DNA of 64,000 bases from Ornithodoros turicata (lineage: Eukaryota > Arthropoda > Arachnida > Ixodida > Argasidae). The first letter of the stretch is position 1; each line of letters starts with the position of its first letter. The translations under genes and the position numbers were made by a program. The DNA lies in NCBI RefSeq assembly GCF_037126465.1, contig NC_088204.1:63611807-63675806 (forward strand), written 5' to 3'. The notes beneath the pieces are model-generated. The model was not told where the DNA came from and made no database searches. It was given only the letters and a program-made list of their open reading frames with translations. Below, one piece after another: positions 52,576 to 63,816 of this stretch.

Positions 52576-52589
52576 TTTTGCTTCCATCG

Positions 52590-53640
52590 AGCGTCTTTAA
52601 CACGAAACAATGCCATTCAAAGAGCATAATCCGCGCGAGCCTCTCCTTATCCTTGGAACCGAGTCACGTCACTATATTCCAGCGTATAGCAACGCCGAAT
52701 TCTATGCACTGGAGGTGGGGGAGATTTCGTTCTCGTAGCCAATGACGGACCCCACAGAGACAAGCTGCAACTCGCGAGGGAACCGGTTACGGGAACATCC
52801 CGGTGACCTTGCGGAGCAATACAGCACAGAAAACATAGTGCGCACGTGAAATAGAATATTGAGGGTTTTTGGTACAGTTTGAACTGGCTACCTTAGATTG
52901 GACAAGCGGAAATACGTTTAGAGTTGACCTCACTTCTCGATATTACAACAAAATTAATGTATAAGCGTCCCGCATTCTAAATGGTTGAAGATGCGCGACG
53001 TCAAAATGACGTGCCGCTATTGTCGCCAGGACATCGCAGGGCGGGGCATGATAGCGAAAGAGTGCAGTGAATATTCAGTCGGTTTGGAGCCATTATTTAC
53101 TTTTTTGCGACAACATTTGTTTGAAAACGTTCACCGTCGGCAAAGTATCACAATGTATTTAAAAAAAGTGCGCCTCGTATACCTGTTTATTGCCCCTTTA
53201 AATGCTGGGGACCATGCAGAGTATCCTATAAAGTTGCCATAAAGTTGCAGAAGCTCTGAACCATCGTCTGCATCTGCGGCGCGGAAATGTGTGAACTACA
53301 CAGCGCCAGAAAGCTCTGCAGAGCTTCAGGATCAGCGTAAAGAGAATGTTTCTAAGCTTTTTTTTTTTCATACTTGAATTGTGAAACCAGCAACTCAGTT
53401 GCCACTAGTACAGTTAAGTTGATTTTTGCCTATCCGACTGAATTCCTGTATTCCTGAATAAAAAGAATGGTCTGAATAGGTTCCAATTACAACATGCACC
53501 CAATAGGGCATTACTATACAGAGCGTGGATCTGCGAAGTGTTCCTTGGCTCGACGTATTGCCAATCGATTACACTCCGAATTAACGTAATTCACCAACGA
53601 GGGGGGAGTGAGCTTGTGGGCAATTATCCTATGTTCTTGT
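52590..53640. other. No recognisable feature
   Basis: Anonymous DNA. A TTGCCCCTTTAA end-like word near 53197 resembles the terminus of TIR elements at 28.9 and 45.7 kb. Confidence 0.35.
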
Positions 53641-53679
53641 TTATGCCCACTAAAGCCATAAGAAATAACAGCACGATAA

Positions 53680-53780
53680 TTGTGAATAGTGGATAATTGT
53701 GAATAGTGGACTTCTAGTGAACGTACGAATAGTGGACTGCTGAATAGGGAACATGTGAATAGTGAATAGCGAACTTGCGA
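53680..53780. repeat. Degenerate GTGAATAGTGGA tandem repeat
   Basis: GTGAATAGTGGA or GAATAG(T/G)G recurs about seven times at 11-20 bp spacing. Confidence 0.65.
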
Positions 53781-54362
53781 GCCTTAGAAGTATTTTGGGG
53801 TGGGTTCGGGGTGTGCGAGAATTTATGTTAGGACTTAGCACGTTGGGAGACGAGTTCAGTTTTTCCTTTTTTTTCCCTTGCAAACAGACAAACTAAAAGT
53901 GATTCATTGATAAAAAAACAGATAGACACTGAACACGAGGATAGCACGACAAATATCTCGACCGTTACAAACATGTATTTGAACAAACCGACACTAAATA
54001 CTCACACACTTTGTACAAAGTACACAAAGTTTGTACAAATAAACATCTGCTGTGCCTGATAAATTTGTCCTGCAATCCTCCTGTTCCGTGTCTCTCTTAT
54101 TATCCTTTAATCGTTGTGCTCCACCTAGACTGCGCCCCTTTTCACTTCTTTGAACGATTAAAGGCCCAGACTCTTTTCTTCGAGGATTCGACGGGCGAAC
54201 GTTTATTTTTCTTTTCTGTCCGAACGTCGACAGCCAAGCACGCGTATCCTTAGCGCCGGCTCCGGCAGCTGGCTTTGTAGCGTGCTGAAGTTTGTGGGTT
54301 CTTTCTCAGCCGACAACGTTAACAATGTGTGGGAGGTAAGTGAAACGCTCCCGTAAGTGAAC

Positions 54363-54656
54363 AGCTCCCGTGGCATAGTGGCTAGGATGATCGCTTTCCA
54401 CGCCGACGCTGGGAGGTGACACGGGTTCGAATCCTATCACCGGCTGTGCTGTCTGAGGTTTTCCCTGGGTTTTCCGTTGACTTCCCAGACGAATGCCGGC
54501 ACAGTTCCTCCTGAAGTCGGCCCAGGACGTATACTAACCCCCTGTCCCCCACTCCTTCCTGCTGTCCTTCTCTCCATCTGTCCACATTTGTACGCCGCAG
54601 CCTCATAGCCACAGTTTCTTCGCGGCTCTAACACAGAAGCAGAAAAAAAAAAAAGA
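54363..54656 (+). mobile_element. SINE-1 (tRNA-derived), full-length-looking
   Basis: Pol III A box TGGCATAGTGG at 54371-54381 and B box GGTTCGAATCC at 54424-54434, then a body (GAGGTTTTCCCTGGGTTTTC, GCCGGCACAGTTCC) and an A-rich end at 54643-54656. It resembles the tRNA-derived SINEs described from hard ticks (Ruka type), by memory of the type and not by alignment. Confidence 0.8.
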
Positions 54657-54701
54657 AACATTGTCTCGTGTAAATCTACTTGAAGTGACTAGACTTTTAT
54701 G

Positions 54702-55141
54702 GCGAATTCGGGTGGTCATTTCGGAGCAACTTTTTTTGCCAGATCTCGAGCAGTCATGTTCGCTTGGTCAAAATGAAGCAAATCTCGCATGTTCGCGTGG
54801 CGCTTTCCGAGCGCTCGGAATTTGCTAGCTAGCACTTTTTTTGCCCGGTCTCAAAACGATCGAGCAGCAGATTGCTCAACTGTATCCGGTGTCGTCATAT
54901 CCGCACTGCAACGGTGGCGAGTGCCCTCGTTGGGCCGCATGTTGAAATCACTTGGTTTAGCAGACGACAGAACTCAAAGACTTGCGACCGCGACGCCCCT
55001 AGCGTGATTCAAGTACCTAAAACCGCTAGATTCCTAGCAATCATGTTCGGGTGGCAACGGTCACGTGATCCAGCTCGGTCGCCGACCTTGCAATTTCCGA
55101 GCGCTCGGCCGTTTTGCTACGAAATGACCACCCGAATTCGC
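54702..55141. mobile_element. TIR element, GCGAATTCGGGTGGTCATTTCG ends, 440 bp
   Basis: The 22-bp termini are exact inverted repeats, with further similarity inside (CCGAGCGCTCGG occurs near both). No target duplication was established and no transposase is present. Confidence 0.8.
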
Positions 55142-55509
55142 TATTAGTACCATGTACGGTACAAATAGCTGTCCAGTCTCTTTCGCATTATTGTTACTTT
55201 TTCGTCACGTGCCAATTGTGAGCGCGCGCGCGCGCGTGCTGACTTTGCACGCAGCAACAATGAGGCTCGTGCAGTAAAAATACGTCACGTATGGTCACGT
55301 GACTCGGAGAAGAATATTGCCGCACTGGAGTCACACTAGGAGGGCATACCGTGAGTTGTTTCTATATGCGTGCAATTACGAGAGGACGTTGTAAAAACAC
55401 ACGGTATTTCCTCATTCGGCCAGCAGTATGACGCGCCTGTGACGCATGCCCATGTCTTTCCCCCATCACGTGACTCAAAGGCTGCGCATGACGTCTTGTG
55501 CACGAGCCT

Positions 55510-55807
55510 CATTATTATTTTTGTTAATTCCGTGTTAGCTCCGCGAAGCAATGGCTGTTGCCATGAGCATCGTACTGACGTGGACAGACGGACAGAAGGA
55601 CAGCAGGAAGGAGTGGGGGACAGGGGGTTAGTATGCGTCCTGGGCCGACTTCAGGGGGAACTGTGCCGACATTCGTCTGGAAAGTCTACGGAAAACCCAG
55701 GGAAAACCTCAGACAGCACAGCCGGTGCCAGGATTCGAACCCCCGTGTCACCTCCCAGTCTCGGCGTGGAAAGCGATCATCCTATAACCACTATGCTACG
55801 GGAGCCG
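55510..55807 (-). mobile_element. SINE-1, minus-strand copy
   Basis: The same 250-bp body as 54363-54656. It has B box GGGTTCGAATCC and A box TAGCATAGTGG on the minus strand, and an AT-rich tail near 55510-55530. Identity is about 90% by eye. Confidence 0.8.
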
Positions 55808-55959
55808 GTCGAGCCGCGTTAACCGTAGACGAACAGAAAATTAGTGTTATGCGTTTCATTACGTGCTTTGTTTATTCGTCTATTTATATTCTGAACGAAG
55901 CGTTTTCTACGGGAACAGTTAGCGAAGAGGAGGTGCACCGAAGAGGCTCCTTCAGTTGA

Positions 55960-57410
55960 TGACGATATTCGCACCTCTCCTGGGCATTCCTGGGCGCTCA
56001 GCACGGAAGTGCTGACCACGGGACACCAATAAGGAAGAAGAGTAGGAGTTGTGTGATTCCCTGAAATACGTGGAAATGATTTCGTCTCGTATTACCTCAA
56101 ATAAAGTTGACAACCGCGGCTTTCTTACTGCAGTTGCCTATTTCTCGAATGGTCTTGTAGTATTTAGAACATGACGAGTAAAATAGTGAGAAGTTTGTAC
56201 ACAATTTGAGAAAATTAAGGACAAAGAAAGTCTAAAGCCAATGAAAGCGTTAAACACCGAACCCAGAAGTCTTCGACTACTCCTGAGACTACCTGAGATT
56301 ACCTGCGCTCTCGCGGGTTATAGCGCAGCAAGAGCTCGGATTCTTGTTCCTGCACACACTTCTTCGCAGTTCAATGACGAGGATGTGGGTGAGCCCAACC
56401 AAGGGGCCGTATCGTTCATGTCGCCGACCCCCTGCCTGAAAGCCGTATACGGTTCAGTCGTTCCCGTATTGAAGCACTCGATAGAAATTCGCTTCTCAGA
56501 AAAAAAAAAGATGCACACGACATTAAAGAAATAGTGTTCAAATGATATATGATATTCCAGAAAAGTTTTATTTACTTGGATCAGAAAACCTGCAGAGCTC
56601 CAGGGACAATGCAATCACTATGTGTGCTATATGGGCTCGTATACACTCGTCCGTAGTCGACGGCACCACTGCCCCTTCACTTCCCAGAGATATTTCACTT
56701 CGCAGCATCGTGCTTTTACAGTGACAGACGTGCACTCCTCAGACAAGAAACAAAAACAACGCCTTAAAACGCACACACATAAAAAAAATATACGAGTCAC
56801 TGTGTAATGGACGCTCGTCAAACTTCCTAATGGTGCTGCCTGTCATCCTTACGCTGTGACCACCCCGGGGCGATGGCAATGCCCCCAAGTGACTGGAACA
56901 CGACACAATTCTCGAGTGTACGCTTTGTCTCATCATCTATCTTTCGTCCTTTTTCGGTTGCGTTCGGGAAGAAATAATGACACCGGTTCCCTCTGTCCGA
57001 GCGCTGATTCTAGTGCATGTGGGTGCAGTGGCCGGAGCAACTGACGAGAAAGAGCGTTTACCCTCTGACGGAATTAGCCGTCTTAATCGAAGAAAAATAC
57101 GCGGGACAGAACGGTGCGTGGCATTGTGGGCTGTCCGGAACACAAGCGGCTCTCAGTAAGTAGATGTTTGCGGGCTTATGGCGCGAGTGGTCTTCATCGG
57201 GTGCTGGGTGCTGGCGGAATGGGACGGGCTTTCCAAGACGAATGCAGTTGAGGCGTGTGCGTGGCGTTGGCTCAGTTCGTTTGTGTAATCAGGAACACAT
57301 TCACAGATCCCTCGCGTCCAAAGTACTGGCGTTGGGCTGTGCCCGCAATACATTCCACGCTTGTTGTAGCAACATTGAGAGCAATCAAATCGCGGAGCTA
57401 ACATTAATGG
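55960..57410. other. No recognisable feature
   Basis: Several frames of 60-126 codons without domain or splice context. Nothing further could be supported. Confidence 0.35.
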
Positions 57411-57422
57411 GAGACTTTAAAA

Positions 57423-57963
57423 CAGTGTTGCATTCGTTACGAAAACAATGCAACGTGATACCGGTACTCGTTACTGAAGCGAAAGGTAGCGACATTCCGA
57501 TACACGCTTTTAAAGTAACACAATACCGCTGCCGTTGCTCATAAAAAGTAACGCGATACATTATCCGCGTTAAGAGCGTTCCATTGTCCTCTCTCAAAGA
57601 TGAATAGTAATTCCCTTGAGGGCCCAAGAAAAGAATGAAGCATTTTTCAAGTACAGAACGCGTGCTCTCATGCACGACCTTTTTGTAGAATGCATGGCCA
57701 CTGTTCAAAAGAAATAAACGCAAGCGGCGAAAAAAGTCGTCGGCTGGCTATGGTGGTATCGGTATCGGTGACGGTGACTGGTATCGGTGACGTTGCAGGA
57801 TCGCGCTCGAGCGTACATATGGAACGGAAATACTTGTTCCACTACCAATGAAAAAAAAAAAAAAACAGTATCGCGATCACTGCTTCATTACCAAACAAAG
57901 TAGTGATTTCAATAACTCGTACGGCGGTACGTACAGTTACTAACGCCGTTCCGTACAGCACTG
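57423..57963. mobile_element. hAT-like element, CAGTGTTG ends
   Basis: CAGTGTTG at 57423 and CAGCACTG ending at 57963 (complement CAGTGCTG). GTTACG/GTAACGC words lie near both ends. The flanks CTTTAAAA and CTTTTTGA are only a weak 8-bp match, so the limits are provisional. The centre has a GGTATCGGTGAC repeat at 57750-57795. Confidence 0.5.
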
Positions 57964-58292
57964 CTTTTTGAAAGACAGCAAGAAGTACCATGCTCCATAT
58001 ACGTGGCGTCTGTTGCAGTTTCTTTGTGTGCATCGTAAGAGTACTACAGGAAGCTGAGAGCGCGTGTAGGAAGCGCGTGTGTGTGAGCCTTTTCGGGGGA
58101 TTTTGTTTTTGTTACCTTTGTGCTGCTTTGTGCGAGCTGACCCGTTTTGCTGTACCTCTGTTCTGGGAAATGGTTGGAGCTGGTCGCCGAAATTAAACGT
58201 ATTTCAAGTGGCAAGTACAGTCCCTTTTATTCTCGGAGTTATATCTTATATTATATTTACATTATTATATTATACAGTATACATAAATACAG

Positions 58293-58349
58293 TAAATATA
58301 TAAAATAAATACTAGTATAATTTATACTAGTATTTATTTTATATATTTA
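58293..58349. repeat. AT-rich perfect hairpin, 27-bp arms
   Basis: 58293-58319 and 58323-58349 are exact complements with a three-base loop, followed by (TA)n. Confidence 0.85.
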
Positions 58350-58417
58350 TTATATATATATATATTATCTCGGAGTTATATATTCCACATCAGCGCCCTC
58401 CCATTGTGCCGCACGTG

Positions 58418-58908
58418 CACTCTAAAAACAGAGGGGGGGGGGGGGGGTCGAGGTAGCTTGCCGTTGTTGGCCGCACTCAAGTGGGCATCGTCACGACTAT
58501 AGCCAAAAAAAAAGGAAACGAAGGTGGGAGAAAGGGGAGTTGAGGACTTCAAAGTGATGTAGAAGCAGGATGACCGGTACTGATGGGACGGAAGCACACT
58601 GTAGGTGAGAGGTGCACTAGAGTGGTCTCTCCGCTAGGCCCGTTGCTTGGAGAAAGCGCACGAGGCCGCGAGTTTTTGAAAGTCGTTCCGCACAAGAACA
58701 GAACTTCACCGCATAGCACGCTGTGCGCCAACCATCGCCACGAATAATAGGGTTATCGCTCCCGATACGAGGAGAGAGGAGGGCGTACGCCTTCTTGTGG
58801 CAATTAGCGTATATCCAAATTGCTACAAAAAGGCTCCTCCTCTCATTCATTCGTGGCAATGGTTGGCGCACAGCGTGCTATGCGGTCAAGTTCTGTTTTT
58901 AGAGTGTA
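58418..58908. mobile_element. Palindromic MITE, ACTCTAAAAACAGA ends, with LINE inside
   Basis: Left terminus ACTCTAAAAACAGA (58419-58432), right terminus TCTGTTTTTAGAGT at about 58892-58905. After removal of the LINE-C2 fragment 58433-58696 and one AACAGA, a ~220-bp near-perfect palindrome remains (CAGAACTTCACCGCATAGC…). It is related to 48423-48660. Confidence 0.8.
58433..58696 (-). pseudogene. LINE-C2 3' end inserted into the MITE
   Basis: Minus strand: GTGCGGAACGACTTTCAAAA, C-terminus …GLVRFLQATGLAERPL, UTR, GGCAAGCTACCTCGA and about 17 C. Flanked by AACAGA at 58427-58432 and 58697-58702. Confidence 0.8.
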
Positions 58909-59235
58909 GGATATCTGGTTGTCGGCATGCGCGCTATTATGCATGTAAACAATAAATGAACTGCTGTGTGTATGATACTTCCGAATCTTTCCGGGACAAC
59001 GTTCATCGACAGATTGGAGGCATGCGGGGTTCAAAACCGTGGGTCGAAAGTACACTCCGCGCGTTCACAATTCTAAATCGAAAAGCGAGCGCCGCAATCA
59101 TCATGACGTCACTCCTCTTACTCGCGTGTATCCCGTGTTCACGAGGAGCGGAGGAACAGAGAGGATGGGTGGTAGTGCTAGAGGGCGCTAGTATTGATGC
59201 ACCCTAATGGGTGGCATATGGTGCAAACGACACCT

Positions 59236-59285
59236 AGATACAAAAGGCCTTCTTAATGACTCCTCTCCCTCCTTCGCTACGTAGA
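59236..59285 (+). repeat. Dispersed repeat shared with 19.8 kb
   Basis: See the entry at 19808-19885; plus-strand copy AAAAGGCCTTCTTAATGACT then CCCTCCTTCGCTACGTAG. Confidence 0.55.
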
Positions 59286-59289
59286 CATA

Positions 59290-62200
59290 TAAAGTCAGAA
59301 TAGGGGGTTTTCATAAGTCGGCGCCATCTGGTTTGAGGCGAGCCAACTACACTCTGGCCGCGCGCGTCCGCCATATTTTGGGCAACGATGGAAGCGTTGC
59401 CCGCGCGCGGATAGTATGGCTCTGTTTGAACCGCGCGTCTGCGGAGATCTTTTGTCGACCGCCGCCTGGGACTTGGTCTGCTTCCTCATCGAAGCATCGC
59501 TCTTTTAATGAGTGGATCGCCCATTTGCATTTGTAATGTCAGTCTGTTGTTGCGGGCCCTTCCGCAGCCAGCGTGGCGTGAGAGACGCCAAAGGAAACAA
59601 GGCGTGTGCACAAACTGTTTGCCGGTTAATGTTCACATGATACATGGCTTTCCAAGTAACTATCGTGAGAAGCGTTCTGTTGCCATTCTAAATGGACGAA
59701 CTATAAATACCTCGCAGGCGAAAGCGCTGAACATATAGTAGGATAGTAGGAAGCATTGGCGAAAGCATGCAAAACATTAAGATCCCACATTCAAAATACA
59801 CGACTGGTCTTAAAATGTGCATAGGAAACACAAGTCAGCATTCAAAAATATGGTGTACCGTATCTGAAAGGCGACAAGGCGACACGGAAGGAAGTAGAAT
59901 CCGTATATGACACGCATAATAACTGTTCTCGCTAGCGCGGCCAGTCGTGCCAGATGCACACAAAACGCGTCCACACGTCTTTGGGAAAACCCATCTGGTA
60001 TGTTCGTCAAGTCTCTCTACCACGAATATTCTCGTTCGCCATCGCGCGTTCGCTTGCCATACACGGCACCACACGCGTGCTAAAGATATGGCCGAATGTC
60101 GTCTGCTAGAAGGTGGCCAGACTGACTTTTGAAAAGGGTCTATTCGCCCGCTACTGCAATGCGCCATTCTGCGTATTCAAAAACTCACAAATGATTGCAG
60201 CTAACTTGGAACCTGTAGGACCGAACCTGTAGACGAAAAGTGCAACATGTTTTGCGCTTTATTTGACCGTTTTCCCATTTAGCACGCTGGGACGGTCAAT
60301 CACTGCTCGCTGACGGCGGTGGTTCGTCTCCATGGCAACGTCCGCTAAAAGCACGTTCGTGATTGGCTACCACCATTGGAAACACGATTAACCGATTTTC
60401 AATTCTCAGCTTACATTCCAGCACCTTTAAGATACTCGCTTCTTTGAAGCGATCGATAGTTTCAAAAGGACGTATGACGTAACCGAGGTCGATTTCGCCT
60501 GGATAACGGAGTCCCGCTTTAGGGCCATTCGAGGCACTTTTTGATGTTTAATCTGAGTTTAGGCATGTACGCCAAAAATTGGCACTAACACCGGAATATG
60601 CATTTACAGGCACTATCAAATCGATAAGGAGGTTTCCTAGCACCGAGTACGCGCTCCTGTATTGAAAAGGCACTATTACAACCGCAAGAAAGAAAAAAAA
60701 AAAGGCATTTATCTATAGGAATCTGGGGTCTAGTCATGAGGACACGACCATCTCTATAATACACGACCATAACACTCGCCCTTTCGCCTATGGGACTTCC
60801 GTCCGCGCCTCGAGGAGCGGAAGTGCCGTATTTACGCGCGGAGCGCCCGCCAGGGGCGCCACTTGCGGGACCCAGAAGAGCGCCTGTTGTAGCTCAGCTG
60901 TGTGCAATATGAGTGGTCCTTGTGGTCAATTCTTCGTGCGTACATGTTTGTGTACTGTCGCAGGTTCTCTGTTCATGTAGAGCTAAGAGTTCTGAAACTA
61001 AATACTCAGAAATAGGCTGTTCTCCGAAGCGTAGGTGCCATGTAAAACTGTGAAACTCGCGCACTATGTGCCGTACATCGTACACATAAACTTGGCAGCA
61101 GCACCTTGTGTGTTGGGCCAGTTATCATGCGTTTCTGATTGTCAGACGCAAGCGCGTTCAAGCTTTACGTTTCATGTGAGAGGCGTTCCGTGTTAACATA
61201 CAGGGCAGTTACAGAGAATGGGTGAATGCGACCGAATGCGAATGCGTATCTGCGAATCCGAATGCAAATCTGTTCCTGGCAAAGAGATGACTGACACCTG
61301 TTACGACGTCCAACAGAATTTGCTGTATAAGCAAGCACTTCAGTTTTAAATCAGCAGTTGCTTGTTTTGTTTTCCTACTTATTGGTCCCTTTTTATTTTA
61401 CTTTTACACTTTTTTTTTCTTCTTTTGCGGTTTGCCACTACAATGCTCTGCTAACCTTTATTATGCTGTTCGGATAAAAGCCACTCTGAGAATTTTTCTT
61501 GATGGCGACTTTTCTGCGATGCTACCTTTTGGTGTCTTTTTTTTGTTCGTTTTGGACTCCTGGGAGATGCAAGGCTGTGTAAACTTCGTGATCACTAAAA
61601 GTAGGTACCGTAGCCACGGCGCCACGTCTGAGAATTTTGCGCTTTGCGCCGATGCTAAAGTCTTCGGCCTTGAAATGCCGAGAACACGCAGAGTTCGAGC
61701 TAGCATGCAGGCGAAAAACGATTTTAGATGGAGAGTTTTTCGCTGTTGTTGCAGACAATGGGTCGCGGCTGATTACTTTGTTGTACGAAGTATCTTCATC
61801 AAATCTAATGCAAGCCTTTGCTCATCGGCACCAGTGAAGATGCTGTTCTCCTTTGCGAATCTGATTGTACGGCTGAACACAAGAATCCTATGTGATACAG
61901 TCAAAAAATTCTAATATTAAAATTACCGTGATAATCTAACAAATAAATGCTATTTTTCCTTGCGGACTTGTTGTTATGTTCATCGTTATTTCTGTAATTC
62001 CAGATGACATCTTCGTCATTGTATTTATGGTACTAGTTGTGGCATTTAAATACTGTATATTTTATATTTAAATATACTCCTATCGGAAAGTATTTATGAA
62101 GAATATTTAAACACCCCTTTCAACAAAGCATTTTGTATGTATATTTAAATACTCAAAAAATGCATTTATGTCCACCCCTGGTCGGAGGCCACGGTTCATT

Positions 62201-62400
62201 ATTCGTTTTTTTCAGAGAGAGATGCGTAAAAGGTACTCAGCTATATTAGATAAAACTATTTATGGTACACACTGCCATCCAAAAAGTGCACCCTATATGA
62301 AATGAAACAATCGCAATCCGCCTTTTCAAAAAATGTGTACAGCGCATGCGCAAGACCGCTGCGCACCGCGCGGCAGAATGCCGAAACGATCTGGTAGTCA
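59290..62400. other. Mostly anonymous DNA
   Basis: The 160-codon frame at 61432-61914 has no recognised domain. A GTATTT/AAATAC word cluster at 62040-62165 resembles the ends of the element at 9.7-10.4 kb. Confidence 0.35.
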
Positions 62401-62445
62401 CGGGGCAGCTCGCGGCTCTGTTTTGCCGGTGTAGCGAAGCACGAA

Positions 62446-62477
62446 AGGGGGGGGGGGGGGGTGTCGAGGTAGCTTGC
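62446..62477 (-). mobile_element. ~31-bp LINE-C2 tail-only insertion
   Basis: Minus strand: GCAAGCTACCTCGACAC then about 15 C. Flanked by CGAAGCACGAA at 62435-62445 and 62478-62488 (exact, 11 bp). Confidence 0.85.
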
Positions 62478-62569
62478 CGAAGCACGAAGGCAAGTGAACC
62501 AGCAATCCATGTAGTGCCAATAGGGCGCTGCAACGGACAGAACTGGTACAAAGATCAAGGTCACGCGCT

Positions 62570-63040
62570 TATTATTATTATTATTTTTTTTTTCTTGTTA
62601 AGTCTGGGGAACGTGCCTCACACCAGAAAACCCGGAATCTGCAGACTGGATTATGCATGATCCTAGTTCTTTTGCCTTTGGGCGCGGACTGTGCGCTCTA
62701 GCCCCACGACACTTATTCTCAATTTTCGCCGCAACTCTTTGTTGCAATTTTTGTTTCGCGGTTTGGTACACAAATTTTACGCGTGAAGCAGCTTTTTCAA
62801 CTGCTGCGGTATCTTACTCAGCAGCACTAACTCAGCAACACAAAGGCAGTACGGACTTTAACTTTTATTTTCTGGCGATACATACACATATTATATTATG
62901 ATATATCAGACGACAACACGTGAAAATAGACAAAATAACATTTTCTCGCCTACTGACACGAAACATACGCACCTTTGATTACCCTGTGCTCTGTCCTCCC
63001 CCTTTTTTTTTCTTTCGGGATTGAAAACCTCCCGGCACAC
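62570..63040. other. No recognisable feature
   Basis: Contains a short (ATT)n/poly(T) stretch near 62568-62600; otherwise anonymous. Confidence 0.35.
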
Positions 63041-63052
63041 AACAACAATAGA

Positions 63053-63816
63053 GAGTTTTAGTGCATCGTACGCTATCGCCTATACGTACGCTGGAGATAG
63101 CGCTATGGTCACGGAGTAAGAAGACTAGGAGATGACACTGCCCATAGAAGCAAGCGCCGGCGCGCGACCAGAGAGTGTCACGTTGGGGAAGAGAAAAAAA
63201 GGCAGTTGCTGACTTTACGCGACAGATGGCACGGTGGCACTGTCTTCCATTTTGCGCTTATACATGGAAGGCTATGGGGAAACGATGCTTTTCGCGAGTC
63301 ATACGGCAGCCTCTACGAACGAAGACAAACTGATGAACGTGAACGATGTTTGTCTTGGCAATAAAGGTCGCACTTGTCAACTACATAGCGCTTCCTGTTT
63401 AGCGAAAACAACGGAAAACAATTTCATTCTCTTGCCTCTCGGTTCTGTTGAGCAGACGACAGGAGCACGATGGTCGAGTAAGCGTTTCATCTTCTTCTTC
63501 TTTTCTAGCGTTTAATTCACGTGCTTTCACGTGTTTTAGTCACGCCGCCAGACAAGGGACAGTATCACGTGACCGCATGTTTCGAAAATTATGCGTCCTC
63601 GTGCAACAGATGGCACTGCGGGCCGGGCCGCGGAGCGCGCGCTCCTCGTACATTCTCTGGTCGCGGGAGAGAGTGAAGTTTCATCTCCTAGTCTTCTTAC
63701 TCCGTGGCTATGGTTCTGTTCAATGCGCGAAGCTCTCTATGTTTTGCGCGTGCGCAGAACCAGCAACGCTATCTCTTACGTACGCAAAGGCGACAGCGTA
63801 CGATACACTAAAACTC
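63053..63816. mobile_element. TIR element, GAGTTTTAGTG ends, 764 bp
   Basis: The first 29 bases match the complement of the last 29 at 27 positions. A second, internal inverted pair of 26 bp is exact (63110-63135 and 63681-63706, CACGGAGTAAGAAGACTAGG…). No target duplication or transposase was seen. Confidence 0.75.

Noticed and set aside
54363..54440. Functional tRNA gene
   Set aside because: A and B boxes are present but the body continues as a SINE with a second copy at 55.7 kb.
55217..55236. Alternating GCGCGC run as a Z-DNA regulatory site
   Set aside because: It is a short simple repeat; nothing around it supports a function.
59333..59738. THAP-domain gene
   Set aside because: A few residues (CTNCLPVN…FPSNYREK) recall zinc-finger spacing, but the order of conserved positions does not match and frames are broken.
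61432..61914. 160-codon open frame as a gene
   Set aside because: No recognisable domain, no splice context and no poly(A) signal in position; length is compatible with chance in 64 kb.
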